From the NCBI GenBank assembly GCA_964424945.1, contig CAYRLB010000009.1:1-55994 (forward strand): 55,994 nucleotides of DNA, read 5' to 3'. A program made the position numbers and the translations under genes. Below the pieces are notes generated by a model, which searched no databases, had not been told where the DNA came from, and worked only from the letters and a program-made list of their open reading frames with translations. Origin of the DNA: WHSP01 sp964424945. GTDB lineage: Bacteria; Gemmatimonadota; Gemmatimonadetes; Longimicrobiales; Longimicrobiaceae. Below are positions 34,518 to 41,587 of this stretch, one piece after another. The first letter of the stretch is position 1. Each line of letters begins with the position of its first letter.

Positions 34518-35042
34518 ATGGACATGAAAAACGAATTGCAGGAGCGGCTGACCAGCGAGCTCGAGGCGCTGATCGCGGAACTCACCATCGACATCCCTGC
34601 GAACCTTGGTGAGGAGCAGCAGCCGAAAAGCTATCGTGCGCTGACCGAGCGTCAGAAGGCAATCAGCAAGCGCGTACGCCATCTTCGCATGCTGTTGTCC
34701 GAGCTCCCCCTTCTCGAAGCTGGAATGGTCTTCCGGGACCGGGTCGGATTCGGATCCGAGGTCCATCTCGAGGACCTCGACACCAAGGAGCGTGTCTCCT
34801 ATACGCTCGTGAGTGGCGATGTGATCGACCTGGAAGCGGGCGAGATCTCCATCGTCTCGCCTGTTGGGAACGCGCTGGTCGGCCATCGGGTTGGTGAAGT
34901 GGTCGAGGTGGTGACACCCCGACGTGTGCGACGCCTGCGTGTGCTCGAGTTCGTGACGCTGTTCGATGATCCACCCGCCCTTCCGGCCTCCGCCGAGGGC
35001 CCGAACGACGAGCCACTCGATCTGCTGCAGGCCATGGCGTAA
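34518..35042 (+). CDS. GreA/GreB-type transcription elongation factor homologue
   Basis: A 174-residue protein that should bind the RNA polymerase secondary channel. The C-terminal part (about 70-150) is the FKBP-like Gre domain: FGSEVHLEDLDTKE, then YTLVSGDVIDLEAGEISIVSPVGNALVGHRVGEVVEV (positions about 96-135) with the P-x-G-x-A-L-x-G-x-x-x-G-D/E family pattern. Residues 1-68 form a helical hairpin, but the tip does not contain the G-D-L-S-E-N-A-E-Y sequence of GreA, whose acidic pair positions Mg2+; here the segment reads PANLGEEQQPKSYRAL. It may be a cleavage-inactive or Rnk/Gfh1-like regulator. ATG 34518 is used; GGGGA is better placed for ATG 34524, two residues later. It ends before a strong terminator. 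Confidence 0.82.
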   Translation: MDMKNELQERLTSELEALIAELTIDIPANLGEEQQPKSYRALTERQKAISKRVRHLRMLLSELPLLEAGMVFRDRVGFGSEVHLEDLDTKERVSYTLVSGDVIDLEAGEISIVSPVGNALVGHRVGEVVEVVTPRRVRRLRVLEFVTLFDDPPALPASAEGPNDEPLDLLQAMA

Positions 35043-35126
35043 GCATTGCAGTAGTAGCAGATTGAAGCAGGAGTCCGCACCCGCCTGAGAGAACCGGGCA
35101 GGTCGGACCCTGGCCACTCGACAAGG

Positions 35127-35169
35127 GTACCGGAACGAGGATCCATCAGATCCCGCTCCGGTACTTTTT
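35127..35169 (+). terminator. Intrinsic terminator after the Gre-like gene
   Basis: GTACCGGA (35127-35134) and GATC (35140-35143) pair with GATC (35149-35152) and TCCGGTAC (35157-35164), with a small internal loop, closing a five-base loop. TTTTT follows at 35165-35169. A textbook terminator 85 bases after the stop. Confidence 0.85.
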
Positions 35170-35195
35170 CATCCCCCGGTTTTCAGGAGAACACA

Positions 35196-35930
35196 GTGAA
35201 CCCGACCGATCGCAAGTGGCTTCGCAGCCCCAGCGAGCGGGTCGGCACGCTGGCGCACGCGGATCTTCCGCCGCCCGCGGCCGCGCCCGATCCCGAAGAG
35301 CAGCTCCTCCTGCAGGCGCTGCTGGACAGAGACGAAGTGGCGACCGAGTCCCTTCTCGATCGCTATTATACCCCGATGTTCCGACTCGCCCGCTCCTATG
35401 TCCGGAGCGACGATGAAGCCGAAGAAGTGGTGCAGGACACCTGGCTTGCCGTGCTCCGCGGGCTCGACCGGTTCGAGGGCCGATCATCCCTCAAGACGTG
35501 GATTTTCAGGATCCTTGTGAACCGCGCCCGATCACGCGCCAGACGGGAGGCTCGCCAGATCCCCTTTTCGTCCCTCGCAGCCCTGCGTGGAGCGAATGGA
35601 GCCGATCCGGACGAGACACTCCCGGAGTCATTGTTCCCGGGCGAAACATCATCCCCGCTGTACTGGCAGGGACAGCCCTGGGCGGCGCCCCCGCCGGATG
35701 AAGCTGTTCTCGCAGGCGAGCTGCGGGCGAGAATAGACGCCGCGATCCGCGAGCTTCCAAGACGCCAGCAGTCGGTCGTGTCGCTGCGGGATATCGAGGG
35801 CTGGACGGGCGAAGAAGTCTGTGAACTGCTGGCGATCTCCGAAGGAAATCAGCGCGTGCTCCTGCACCGGGCCCGGTCCCGGATGCGCGACGAGCTTCAG
35901 GCGTACTTCGCCCCTGCCGCCGCAATCTGA
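35196..35930 (+). CDS. ECF-type RNA polymerase sigma factor
   Basis: A 244-residue group 4 sigma factor. Region 2 (about 40-110) shows LLDRYYTPMFRLARSYVRSDDEAEEVVQDTWLAVLRGL, followed by FEGRSSLKTWIFRILVNRARSRARRE. Region 4 (about 175-232) shows ELPRRQQSVVSLRDIEGWTGEEVCELLAISEGNQRVLLHRAR. The linker (about 122-172) is longer than usual and rich in Pro, Gly and acidic residues. The N-terminal 35 residues are an extension. GTG 35196 has AGGAGA 5 bases upstream, which fixes the start. No anti-sigma gene follows: the gene stands alone between two terminators, so its control is not at the usual place. Confidence 0.92.
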   Translation: MNPTDRKWLRSPSERVGTLAHADLPPPAAAPDPEEQLLLQALLDRDEVATESLLDRYYTPMFRLARSYVRSDDEAEEVVQDTWLAVLRGLDRFEGRSSLKTWIFRILVNRARSRARREARQIPFSSLAALRGANGADPDETLPESLFPGETSSPLYWQGQPWAAPPPDEAVLAGELRARIDAAIRELPRRQQSVVSLRDIEGWTGEEVCELLAISEGNQRVLLHRARSRMRDELQAYFAPAAAI

Positions 35931-35985
35931 AGATGATGTTCGCTGCTGGAGAAAGTGCTCCTCGCAGCACGCCCTACGGTCCCTG

Positions 35986-36026
35986 AGAAGCCCCTGCCGA
36001 GTTGCCGAGCGGGGGCTTCTTTCTTA
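35986..36026 (+). terminator. Intrinsic terminator after the ECF sigma gene
   Basis: AGAAGCCCC (35986-35994) pairs with GGGGCTTCT (36012-36020) and is followed by TTCTTAT. The loop contains a short direct repeat (TGCCGAG / TGCCGAG). Confidence 0.8.
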
Positions 36027-36210
36027 TACCCCATAAGCGGGCCGCCGATTTTCGTGAGGTGACAGGGCATCGGTCACCTCCGCCGCCTCCATCACGGATC
36101 ACTCGGCCGGTCACAACCTCCCTGGCGGCCGGCATTATGCGAATCGTCCTGCGCATTGCACGCTGCCGCGCGCTTGCCAGAGCCTATCTTCAAGTCAAGG
36201 AGCTTCCCCG

Positions 36211-36582
36211 ATGGATCGACCGCTTGCAGGAGGACCGCTGCACTTCAATCTGGGCACGCGAGACTATGCGGAATGGGTCGACGCGGAGCTGCTTTCCCGG
36301 AGCGGCCGGACCGCGCGTACTCTCGTGAAGGATGGTCCTCTCCGGGTCACGCTCATCGCTCTGAGGGCCGGGGAAGGGATGGCCGACCACCGAGCCGACG
36401 GCCCGATCACGGTTCACGTACTTTCCGGCTCTCTCCTGTTTCATTCCGAGGGGAAGGATTGGAAGCTCGCGGAGGGAGACCTGCTCTCCCTGGCGGCCGG
36501 AGTACCTCACGCCGTAAGCTCGGATGACGGGTGCGTCTTCCTGCTGACCGTCGCGCTCGCCGAGGAGAAGGATCGCGGATAG
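36211..36582 (+). CDS. Small single-domain cupin protein
   Basis: A 123-residue cupin. The first motif is seen as GMADHRADGPITVHVLSG, and the second as GDLLSLAAGVPHAV with one His. Only His in D-H-R-A-D and P-H-A-V line up with typical metal ligands. No enzymatic partner lies alongside. AAGGAG at 36197-36202, eight bases before ATG, supports the start. Role unknown; small cupins of this type often serve as binding or regulatory proteins. Confidence 0.82.
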   Translation: MDRPLAGGPLHFNLGTRDYAEWVDAELLSRSGRTARTLVKDGPLRVTLIALRAGEGMADHRADGPITVHVLSGSLLFHSEGKDWKLAEGDLLSLAAGVPHAVSSDDGCVFLLTVALAEEKDRG

Positions 36583-36735
36583 CCGTCCTCTCCTGAGCCA
36601 TTGGACGCCGAAGCGTGGCAGAAGCAGGCGCATTTTCCAGCAGCGCCGCCATTTTGTCCGAGTCGCACCGGCCTGGCCGGCCGGCATATTGCGGGGCTCG
36701 CCGACCCCGACAGATTGTGAGCCTCGAACCTACCC

Positions 36736-37869
36736 ATGCCGCCTATGCCGCGAGAGTCGGTACGCGCGACGCTCTGGGGTGTCGCCCTCACAGCGCTGGT
36801 TGCGATCGCTGTGGTGGTCGGCTCCCGAAACCTCTCTCATTTCGACGCAGCCCTCGTCGGCTACACCTTCGCTACACTCTTCGCGACCTTCGGGCTGACC
36901 TACCGCTACTCGATGTGGCTGCAGCGTCCTCCGACGCGAGTCTACTGGCGGCGGGGGTGGCAGGTGACGTTCACTCGGCGGGCAGGGAGAAGTCTCTGGC
37001 GCTTCCCGAAGCACTTCGTCGGGGACATCCTTACGAATCGCTTCATCATGGCGCGTGGCCGGCGTCGCTGGCTCACGCACATGCTCATCATGTGGGGCTG
37101 CATCATTGCGGCGGCGATCACCTTCCCGCTCGTCTTCGGCTGGCTCTACTTCGCTCCGGTCGCGGGGAGCCCCGAGCTGTACAGCGTCGTCGTGTTCGGC
37201 TTCCCGACGATCTCCTTCCCCTCCGAATCGTGGTTCGCCCTCTTCATCTTCCACGGACTCGTCTGGTCCGCGTTCCTGGTGATACCGGGGGTCATGCTGG
37301 CGATGCGCCGGCGGATGACCGACGAAGGGGCCGCCGCGGTCCAGCAGTACGGCGAAGATTTCCTGCCCCTCATCGCCCTCTTCGCGGTGAGCATCACCGG
37401 ACTGATGCTTACGGCGAGCTACACCTGGATGGACGGATACGGCTATCAGTTCCTCGCCATCCTCCACGCGGTGACGGTCATCTTCACACTGCTTTATCTG
37501 CCCTTCGGGAAGTTCTTCCACATCTTCCAGCGCCCGGCCCAGCTTGCCGTCCGGCTCTACAAGGAGGCGGGGGCGGAGGAGGAGAAGGCCCACTGCCGGC
37601 GCTGCAACCATCCCTTCACGTCGCGGATGAAGGTCGAGGATCTGATCCAGACGGAACGCGAGCTCGGCTTCCGCTATGAGATGGAGGGGAGCGCCGCGCA
37701 CTACCAGTGGATCTGTCCGCCCTGCCGCCGCGCGATGTTTGCGCTCGCGCAGGGCCGGCTCTGGAATGGCTCGCGTGGCGGTGTCGCCGGACCGATGCCG
37801 ATGCCGGTCTATGTGAATCCGGGCCAGGGACCGCTCGGAGCCGAAGACGCCGCCAACTTCCATCCCTGA
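36736..37869 (+). CDS. Membrane cytochrome-like subunit with C-terminal Cys4 domain (nitrate-reductase locus)
   Basis: A 377-residue protein with about six predicted spans (roughly 12-30, 38-58, 115-140, 162-190, 215-235, 240-262). Histidines inside or near the spans (WLTHMLIM, FIFHGLVW, FLAILHAVTV, KFFHIFQRP) could bind b-type haem, as in NarI/DsrM-like quinol-oxidising subunits. Residues 280-345 form a soluble tail with Cys287-x2-Cys290 and Cys327-x2-Cys330, a rubredoxin- or zinc-ribbon-like arrangement. By position, 25 bases before a NapA/NasA-type molybdoenzyme, it is likely the membrane electron entry of the complex. Haem binding is inference: no close family was recognised. Start ATG 36736; an ATG at 36745 is close. 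No ribosome site is obvious. Confidence 0.65.
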   Translation: MPPMPRESVRATLWGVALTALVAIAVVVGSRNLSHFDAALVGYTFATLFATFGLTYRYSMWLQRPPTRVYWRRGWQVTFTRRAGRSLWRFPKHFVGDILTNRFIMARGRRRWLTHMLIMWGCIIAAAITFPLVFGWLYFAPVAGSPELYSVVVFGFPTISFPSESWFALFIFHGLVWSAFLVIPGVMLAMRRRMTDEGAAAVQQYGEDFLPLIALFAVSITGLMLTASYTWMDGYGYQFLAILHAVTVIFTLLYLPFGKFFHIFQRPAQLAVRLYKEAGAEEEKAHCRRCNHPFTSRMKVEDLIQTERELGFRYEMEGSAAHYQWICPPCRRAMFALAQGRLWNGSRGGVAGPMPMPVYVNPGQGPLGAEDAANFHP

Positions 37870-37894
37870 CTCGCCCACCACCTGACTGAAAGCG

Positions 37895-40141
37895 ATGGCT
37901 GAAGCCCCTCACGATCTCCTCGAGACGATCAACCGGTTCGGACCGAACCTCGCCTACCCGGCCGGCGCGCGTCTGGATTCGAGTGTCGTCCCCGATCGCC
38001 TGGTGAAGACGCACTGCTGCTTCTGCGGCCAGCAGTGCGGAATGCAGCTCGTCGTGAAGGACAACACGATCCTTGGGGTCGAGCCCTGGTACGAGTTCCC
38101 CTTCAACCGGGGGATGCTCTGCCCGAAAGGCGTCAAACGATACCTGCAGCAGAGCCATCCTGACCGGCTCACGACCGCCATCGCCAGAGACGACAGCGCG
38201 CCGGGCGGCTTCCGGAAGATGGGGTACGCCGAGGCGATCGAGCGGGTGGCGGGTGAAATCGATCGCATCCAGCGCGAGCATGGCCCGAACGCCTTCGGGA
38301 TTCTTTCCGGCGCCAGCCTGACGACCGAAAAGACCTACCTGATGGGCAAGTTCGCCCACATGTGTCTGCGCACCTCGAACATCGACTACAACGGGCGGCT
38401 CTGCATGGTCAGCGCGGGTGCGGCGAACAAGAAGGCGTTCGGCGTCGACCGCTCGGCGAACCCTTGGGCGGACATCCCGAAAGCCGGCGTCGTCTGGATC
38501 AGCGGCTCCAATGTGGCCGAATGTTCGCCGATCACGACCGATTATGTGTGGCAGGCCAGGCAGAATGGCGGAAAGATCATCGTCCAGGACCCCCGGATCA
38601 CCCCGATTGCGCGCACCTGCGACCTGTACCTGCCGGTAAGGCCGGGGACGGACGCCGCGCTCTTCAACGGCGTCCTCCGGATCATGATCGAGAACGGATG
38701 GATCGACCAGGCGTTCGTGAGGGAGTACACGAATGGCTTCGAGGCGCTGGCGGAGCATGTTCAGCAATGGACGCTGAGGCGGACCGCCGAGGTCACCGGC
38801 GTCGCCGAAGATCGCCTCCTCCAGGCGGCGCACATGTGGGGCACGGCCGAAACGAGCTTCATGCTCCACGCGCGGGGAATCGAGCATCATACGAATGGCG
38901 TCGAGAACTGCCTCGGCTCCATCAACCTCGTGCTCGCGACCGGACGGCTCGGGCGGGAGGGGTGCGGCTATGGCACGATCACCGGGCAGGCCAATGGCCA
39001 GGGCGGTCGGGAACATGGGCAGAAGGCCGACCAGCTCCCCGGTATGCGGGAGCTCGCCAATCCGGAGCACCGTGCATACATCGCCGATGTCTGGGGGATG
39101 GACCCCGACGACCTGCCTCAACCCGGCGTCGACGCCTACGAACTGATACGGAAAGTCGACAGGGGCGAAATCCGCGGCCTGCTCTCCATCTGCTTCAACC
39201 CGAAAGTCTCCCTGCCGGACAGCGCCTTCGTCACGAAGGCCCTCGAGAAGCTCGAATTCTATGTTGCCATCGACTTCTTCCTGAACGAGACCGCCCGGCA
39301 CGCGGATGTGGTGCTTCCGGGCTCGCTACAGGAGGAGGACGAAGGGACTGTGACGCAGGTGGAGGGACGCGTCATCAAGATCAACCAGGCTGTGGATCCG
39401 CCTGGGGAGGCGCGGCAGGACTGGCGAATCATACAGGATATCGCGAGGGCGCTCGGCCGGGGCGAAGGCTTCGGGTTCGGCTCCGTCGGCGAAATCTTCG
39501 ATGAATTGAGGGTCGCGTCGAAGGGCGGCCTCGCTGACTATTCCGGGATCACCTACGAGAAGATCGAACAGCAGATGGGCGTCTTCTGGCCCTGCCCGTC
39601 CGACGATCATCCCGGCACCCCGCGACTGTTCGAGCCCGGATCGTGGAACCCCGTCGCGCAGGGGGCTGGTCCATTCTACTTCCCGGATGGACGGGCCCGC
39701 TTCCAGATCTCCGAGTATCGCCCGCCTGCGGAGGTCCCGGATGAGGAGTATCCGGTGATTCTCACAACCGGTCGTGTCATCGCCCAGTTCCTGTCCGGGA
39801 ACCAGACGCGGCGGATCGGGCCGCTGGTGGACTACTATCCGGAGCCGAGGGTGGAGATGCACCCGCAGCTCGCCGACCGCCTGGGGATCGCAGATGGCGA
39901 GTGGACGACCGTCACGTCGCGCCGTGGCACGATCACGCTTGAGGCACACGTGGTCACGACGATCCGCCCGGACACAGTCTTCATCCCCTACCACTGGGGC
40001 GGGAAGAAGAGTGCGAACCAGCTGACGATCAGCGCGCAGGACCCTGTCTCGAAGATCCCTGAATTCAAGGTCTGTGCGGTGAACGTCCGGAAAGCCGACG
40101 GCCCACCGGAAAGCTTCGGTGTGCTAGAACCGCAGCAGTAG
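37895..40141 (+). CDS. Molybdopterin oxidoreductase, NapA/NasA-type (probable nitrate reductase catalytic subunit)
   Basis: A 748-residue molybdenum bis-MGD enzyme of the DMSO-reductase superfamily. An N-terminal [4Fe-4S] site is formed by Cys41, Cys44, Cys48 and Cys76 (THCCFCGQQCGM ... GMLCPKG). The Mo-ligand position is Cys170 in NGRLCMVSAG, the Cys expected for NapA/NasA and formate dehydrogenase, not the Asp of NarG. ITGQANGQGGREHGQKADQLPG is the conserved cofactor loop also found in NasA. The C-terminal domain includes LTTGRVIAQFLSGNQTRR and PYHWGGKKSANQL. There is no signal peptide, so it is cytoplasmic. The next genes (ferredoxin, Rieske, NarK-type transporter) make nitrate the best substrate; formate is the main alternative. 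It is slightly shorter than NapA (about 830). Confidence 0.85.
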   Translation: MAEAPHDLLETINRFGPNLAYPAGARLDSSVVPDRLVKTHCCFCGQQCGMQLVVKDNTILGVEPWYEFPFNRGMLCPKGVKRYLQQSHPDRLTTAIARDDSAPGGFRKMGYAEAIERVAGEIDRIQREHGPNAFGILSGASLTTEKTYLMGKFAHMCLRTSNIDYNGRLCMVSAGAANKKAFGVDRSANPWADIPKAGVVWISGSNVAECSPITTDYVWQARQNGGKIIVQDPRITPIARTCDLYLPVRPGTDAALFNGVLRIMIENGWIDQAFVREYTNGFEALAEHVQQWTLRRTAEVTGVAEDRLLQAAHMWGTAETSFMLHARGIEHHTNGVENCLGSINLVLATGRLGREGCGYGTITGQANGQGGREHGQKADQLPGMRELANPEHRAYIADVWGMDPDDLPQPGVDAYELIRKVDRGEIRGLLSICFNPKVSLPDSAFVTKALEKLEFYVAIDFFLNETARHADVVLPGSLQEEDEGTVTQVEGRVIKINQAVDPPGEARQDWRIIQDIARALGRGEGFGFGSVGEIFDELRVASKGGLADYSGITYEKIEQQMGVFWPCPSDDHPGTPRLFEPGSWNPVAQGAGPFYFPDGRARFQISEYRPPAEVPDEEYPVILTTGRVIAQFLSGNQTRRIGPLVDYYPEPRVEMHPQLADRLGIADGEWTTVTSRRGTITLEAHVVTTIRPDTVFIPYHWGGKKSANQLTISAQDPVSKIPEFKVCAVNVRKADGPPESFGVLEPQQ

Positions 40142-40169
40142 CTTCCACACCCGCAAGACAGGAGGAGGA

Positions 40170-40823
40170 ATGGCGGTATCCGAGGCGCAGGAATTCTTCA
40201 TCGATCCGAACCGTTGCATCGGGTGCAATGCATGTGTCCAGGCGTGCGGGGAGTGCGATACGCACCGGGGCCATTCGATGATTCAGCTCGATTACATCGA
40301 TCGGGCGCATTCGCCCCAGACCGTTCCCGTGGTCTGCATGCACTGCGATCAGCCGACGTGCGCTGAGGTCTGCCCCGCAGATGCGATCAAACGGAGCGGT
40401 GACGGTGTGGTTCAGACGGCGCGGAAGCCACGCTGCATCGCCTGCAACAACTGCGTTCTCGGCTGTCCGTTCGGCGTCCCCAAGATGAACAGCGGGATGA
40501 ACCTGATGATGAAGTGCGACCTCTGCTATGACCGCACCTCCGTCGGGAAGAAGCCGATGTGCGCATCGGTCTGTCCGAGCCAGGCGCTCTTCTTCGGAAC
40601 GCGCAGCGAGATCGAGGCGTTGCGCCCCCTCTCGCAGCCGATCAACAGCTTCCGCTTCGGCGCCCAGACGATCACCACCAAGGTCAACATCATGGTGCCT
40701 CGCGGATCATCGGTCGAGCACGTCGATGTGACGGATGCGATGTACGAACCGACCGTCGGCCTCTCCGACGCAGGTGACGACGCCCTGCTGGCCGGGATGT
40801 TCATGGGAGGGGAGGACGCATGA
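40170..40823 (+). CDS. Four-cluster [4Fe-4S] ferredoxin subunit
   Basis: A 217-residue electron-transfer subunit of the DmsB/FdhB/HycB type. Cysteine groups: RCIGCNACVQACGE (Cys16, 19, 22, 26), CMHCDQPTCAEVCP, RCIACNNCVLGCPFG and KCDLCYDRTSVGKKPMC followed by ASVCP. This gives four cubane clusters in a chain, with electrons passing from the membrane to the molybdoenzyme. No signal peptide or Tat motif. Residues about 150-217 form a C-terminal tail beyond the usual domain. It follows the catalytic gene by 28 bases with AGGAGG just before ATG 40170 and overlaps the next gene by 4 bases. Confidence 0.92.
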   Translation: MAVSEAQEFFIDPNRCIGCNACVQACGECDTHRGHSMIQLDYIDRAHSPQTVPVVCMHCDQPTCAEVCPADAIKRSGDGVVQTARKPRCIACNNCVLGCPFGVPKMNSGMNLMMKCDLCYDRTSVGKKPMCASVCPSQALFFGTRSEIEALRPLSQPINSFRFGAQTITTKVNIMVPRGSSVEHVDVTDAMYEPTVGLSDAGDDALLAGMFMGGEDA

Positions 40824-41365
40824 TCGGGGACCGGGAGAACCTCTCGACGCAGCCGGACGGCAGCCCCCTCTCGCAGGCGCCGAAGTGGCGCCGCGACTTC
40901 CCCATCGACATCCCACGGGACGAGTACGTGGCCCGCCGGGACTTTGCGAAGTTCATGGTGCTGACGAGCTTCGCCTTTGCCGTCGGCCAGCTCTGGATCG
41001 TTGCGCAGAACGTTGTCAGGAAGCGGGCGGGGGCGCCGCCGATACGGGCGATCGCGGGCGTTTCGGATATTCCAGTGGGGGAGTCGCGGGTGTTCAACTA
41101 CCCCGGCGAGGCGGACCACGCCATCCTGGTGAGGCTGGGGGAGGACCGGTTCGTCGCCTACGATCAGCAATGTACGCATCTGCTCTGCCCCGTCGTCGCC
41201 CAGCCTGAGCAGGGGCGTCTCCACTGCCCCTGTCACAACGGAAACTTCGACCTGGAGACGGGCCGCGTGCTGAGTGGCCCGCCTGAACGGCCCCTTCCCC
41301 GGATCACACTGGAAGTGCGGGGTGATCAGATCTACGCGACGGGGGTGGAGGTGCGCGCATCATGA
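40820..41365 (+). CDS. Membrane-anchored Rieske [2Fe-2S] protein
   Basis: A 181-residue protein with a single N-terminal span (about 45-66) and a Rieske domain. Cluster ligands are Cys118 and His120 (CTHLLC) and Cys136 and His139 (CPCHNG), with Cys123 and Cys138 as the stabilising disulfide pair; all are present. Just before the span is RRDFAKFM, which resembles a twin-arginine signal of the kind that places Rieske proteins on the outer face. The gene overlaps its neighbours on both sides by 4 bases (ATGA). In this locus it may accept electrons from quinol or a cytochrome for nitrate reduction, replacing or supplementing a quinol dehydrogenase. Confidence 0.92.
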   Translation: MIGDRENLSTQPDGSPLSQAPKWRRDFPIDIPRDEYVARRDFAKFMVLTSFAFAVGQLWIVAQNVVRKRAGAPPIRAIAGVSDIPVGESRVFNYPGEADHAILVRLGEDRFVAYDQQCTHLLCPVVAQPEQGRLHCPCHNGNFDLETGRVLSGPPERPLPRITLEVRGDQIYATGVEVRAS

Positions 41366-41586
41366 CCTGGTCTTCCCGGTTCACCCGCAGCCAGCGGAGC
41401 ACGATCGTCAATGGGATCCTGTCGATCGTCCTGGTGCTCGTCATCGTCCAGCTCTGGCTGCTGTCGGCAACGATGAACGCCTATCTCGGCGGGGATGGGG
41501 ACATCGTGGTTCCGGCTGCACTCGCCAGCCTGTCGTGCCTCGCCCTGAACCTCGGGCTCCTCCGGTACCTGTACCGGCTGGACTGA
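41362..41586 (+). CDS. Small two-span membrane protein (DUF6755-like)
   Basis: A 74-residue protein with spans at about 14-36 and 48-68 and the motif NGILSIVLVLVIVQLWLL. It has no cofactor-binding residues. Such small proteins accompany Rieske/molybdoenzyme clusters and may be assembly or anchoring subunits. Coupled by overlap to the Rieske gene and one base before the transporter gene. Confidence 0.75.
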   Translation: MTWSSRFTRSQRSTIVNGILSIVLVLVIVQLWLLSATMNAYLGGDGDIVVPAALASLSCLALNLGLLRYLYRLD

Positions 41587-41587
41587 G

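Noticed and set aside
37616..39301. Long minus-strand frame (561 codons) opposite the molybdoenzyme
   Set aside because: Mirror frame of a high-GC gene: rich in Arg, Gly, Pro and Asp, no family motif. The plus-strand gene has all expected cofactor motifs.
37895..40141. Formate dehydrogenase identity for the molybdoenzyme
   Set aside because: Not excluded, but the NarK-type transporter, Rieske and NasA-like cofactor loop favour nitrate. No formate channel or FdhD/FdhE genes are nearby.
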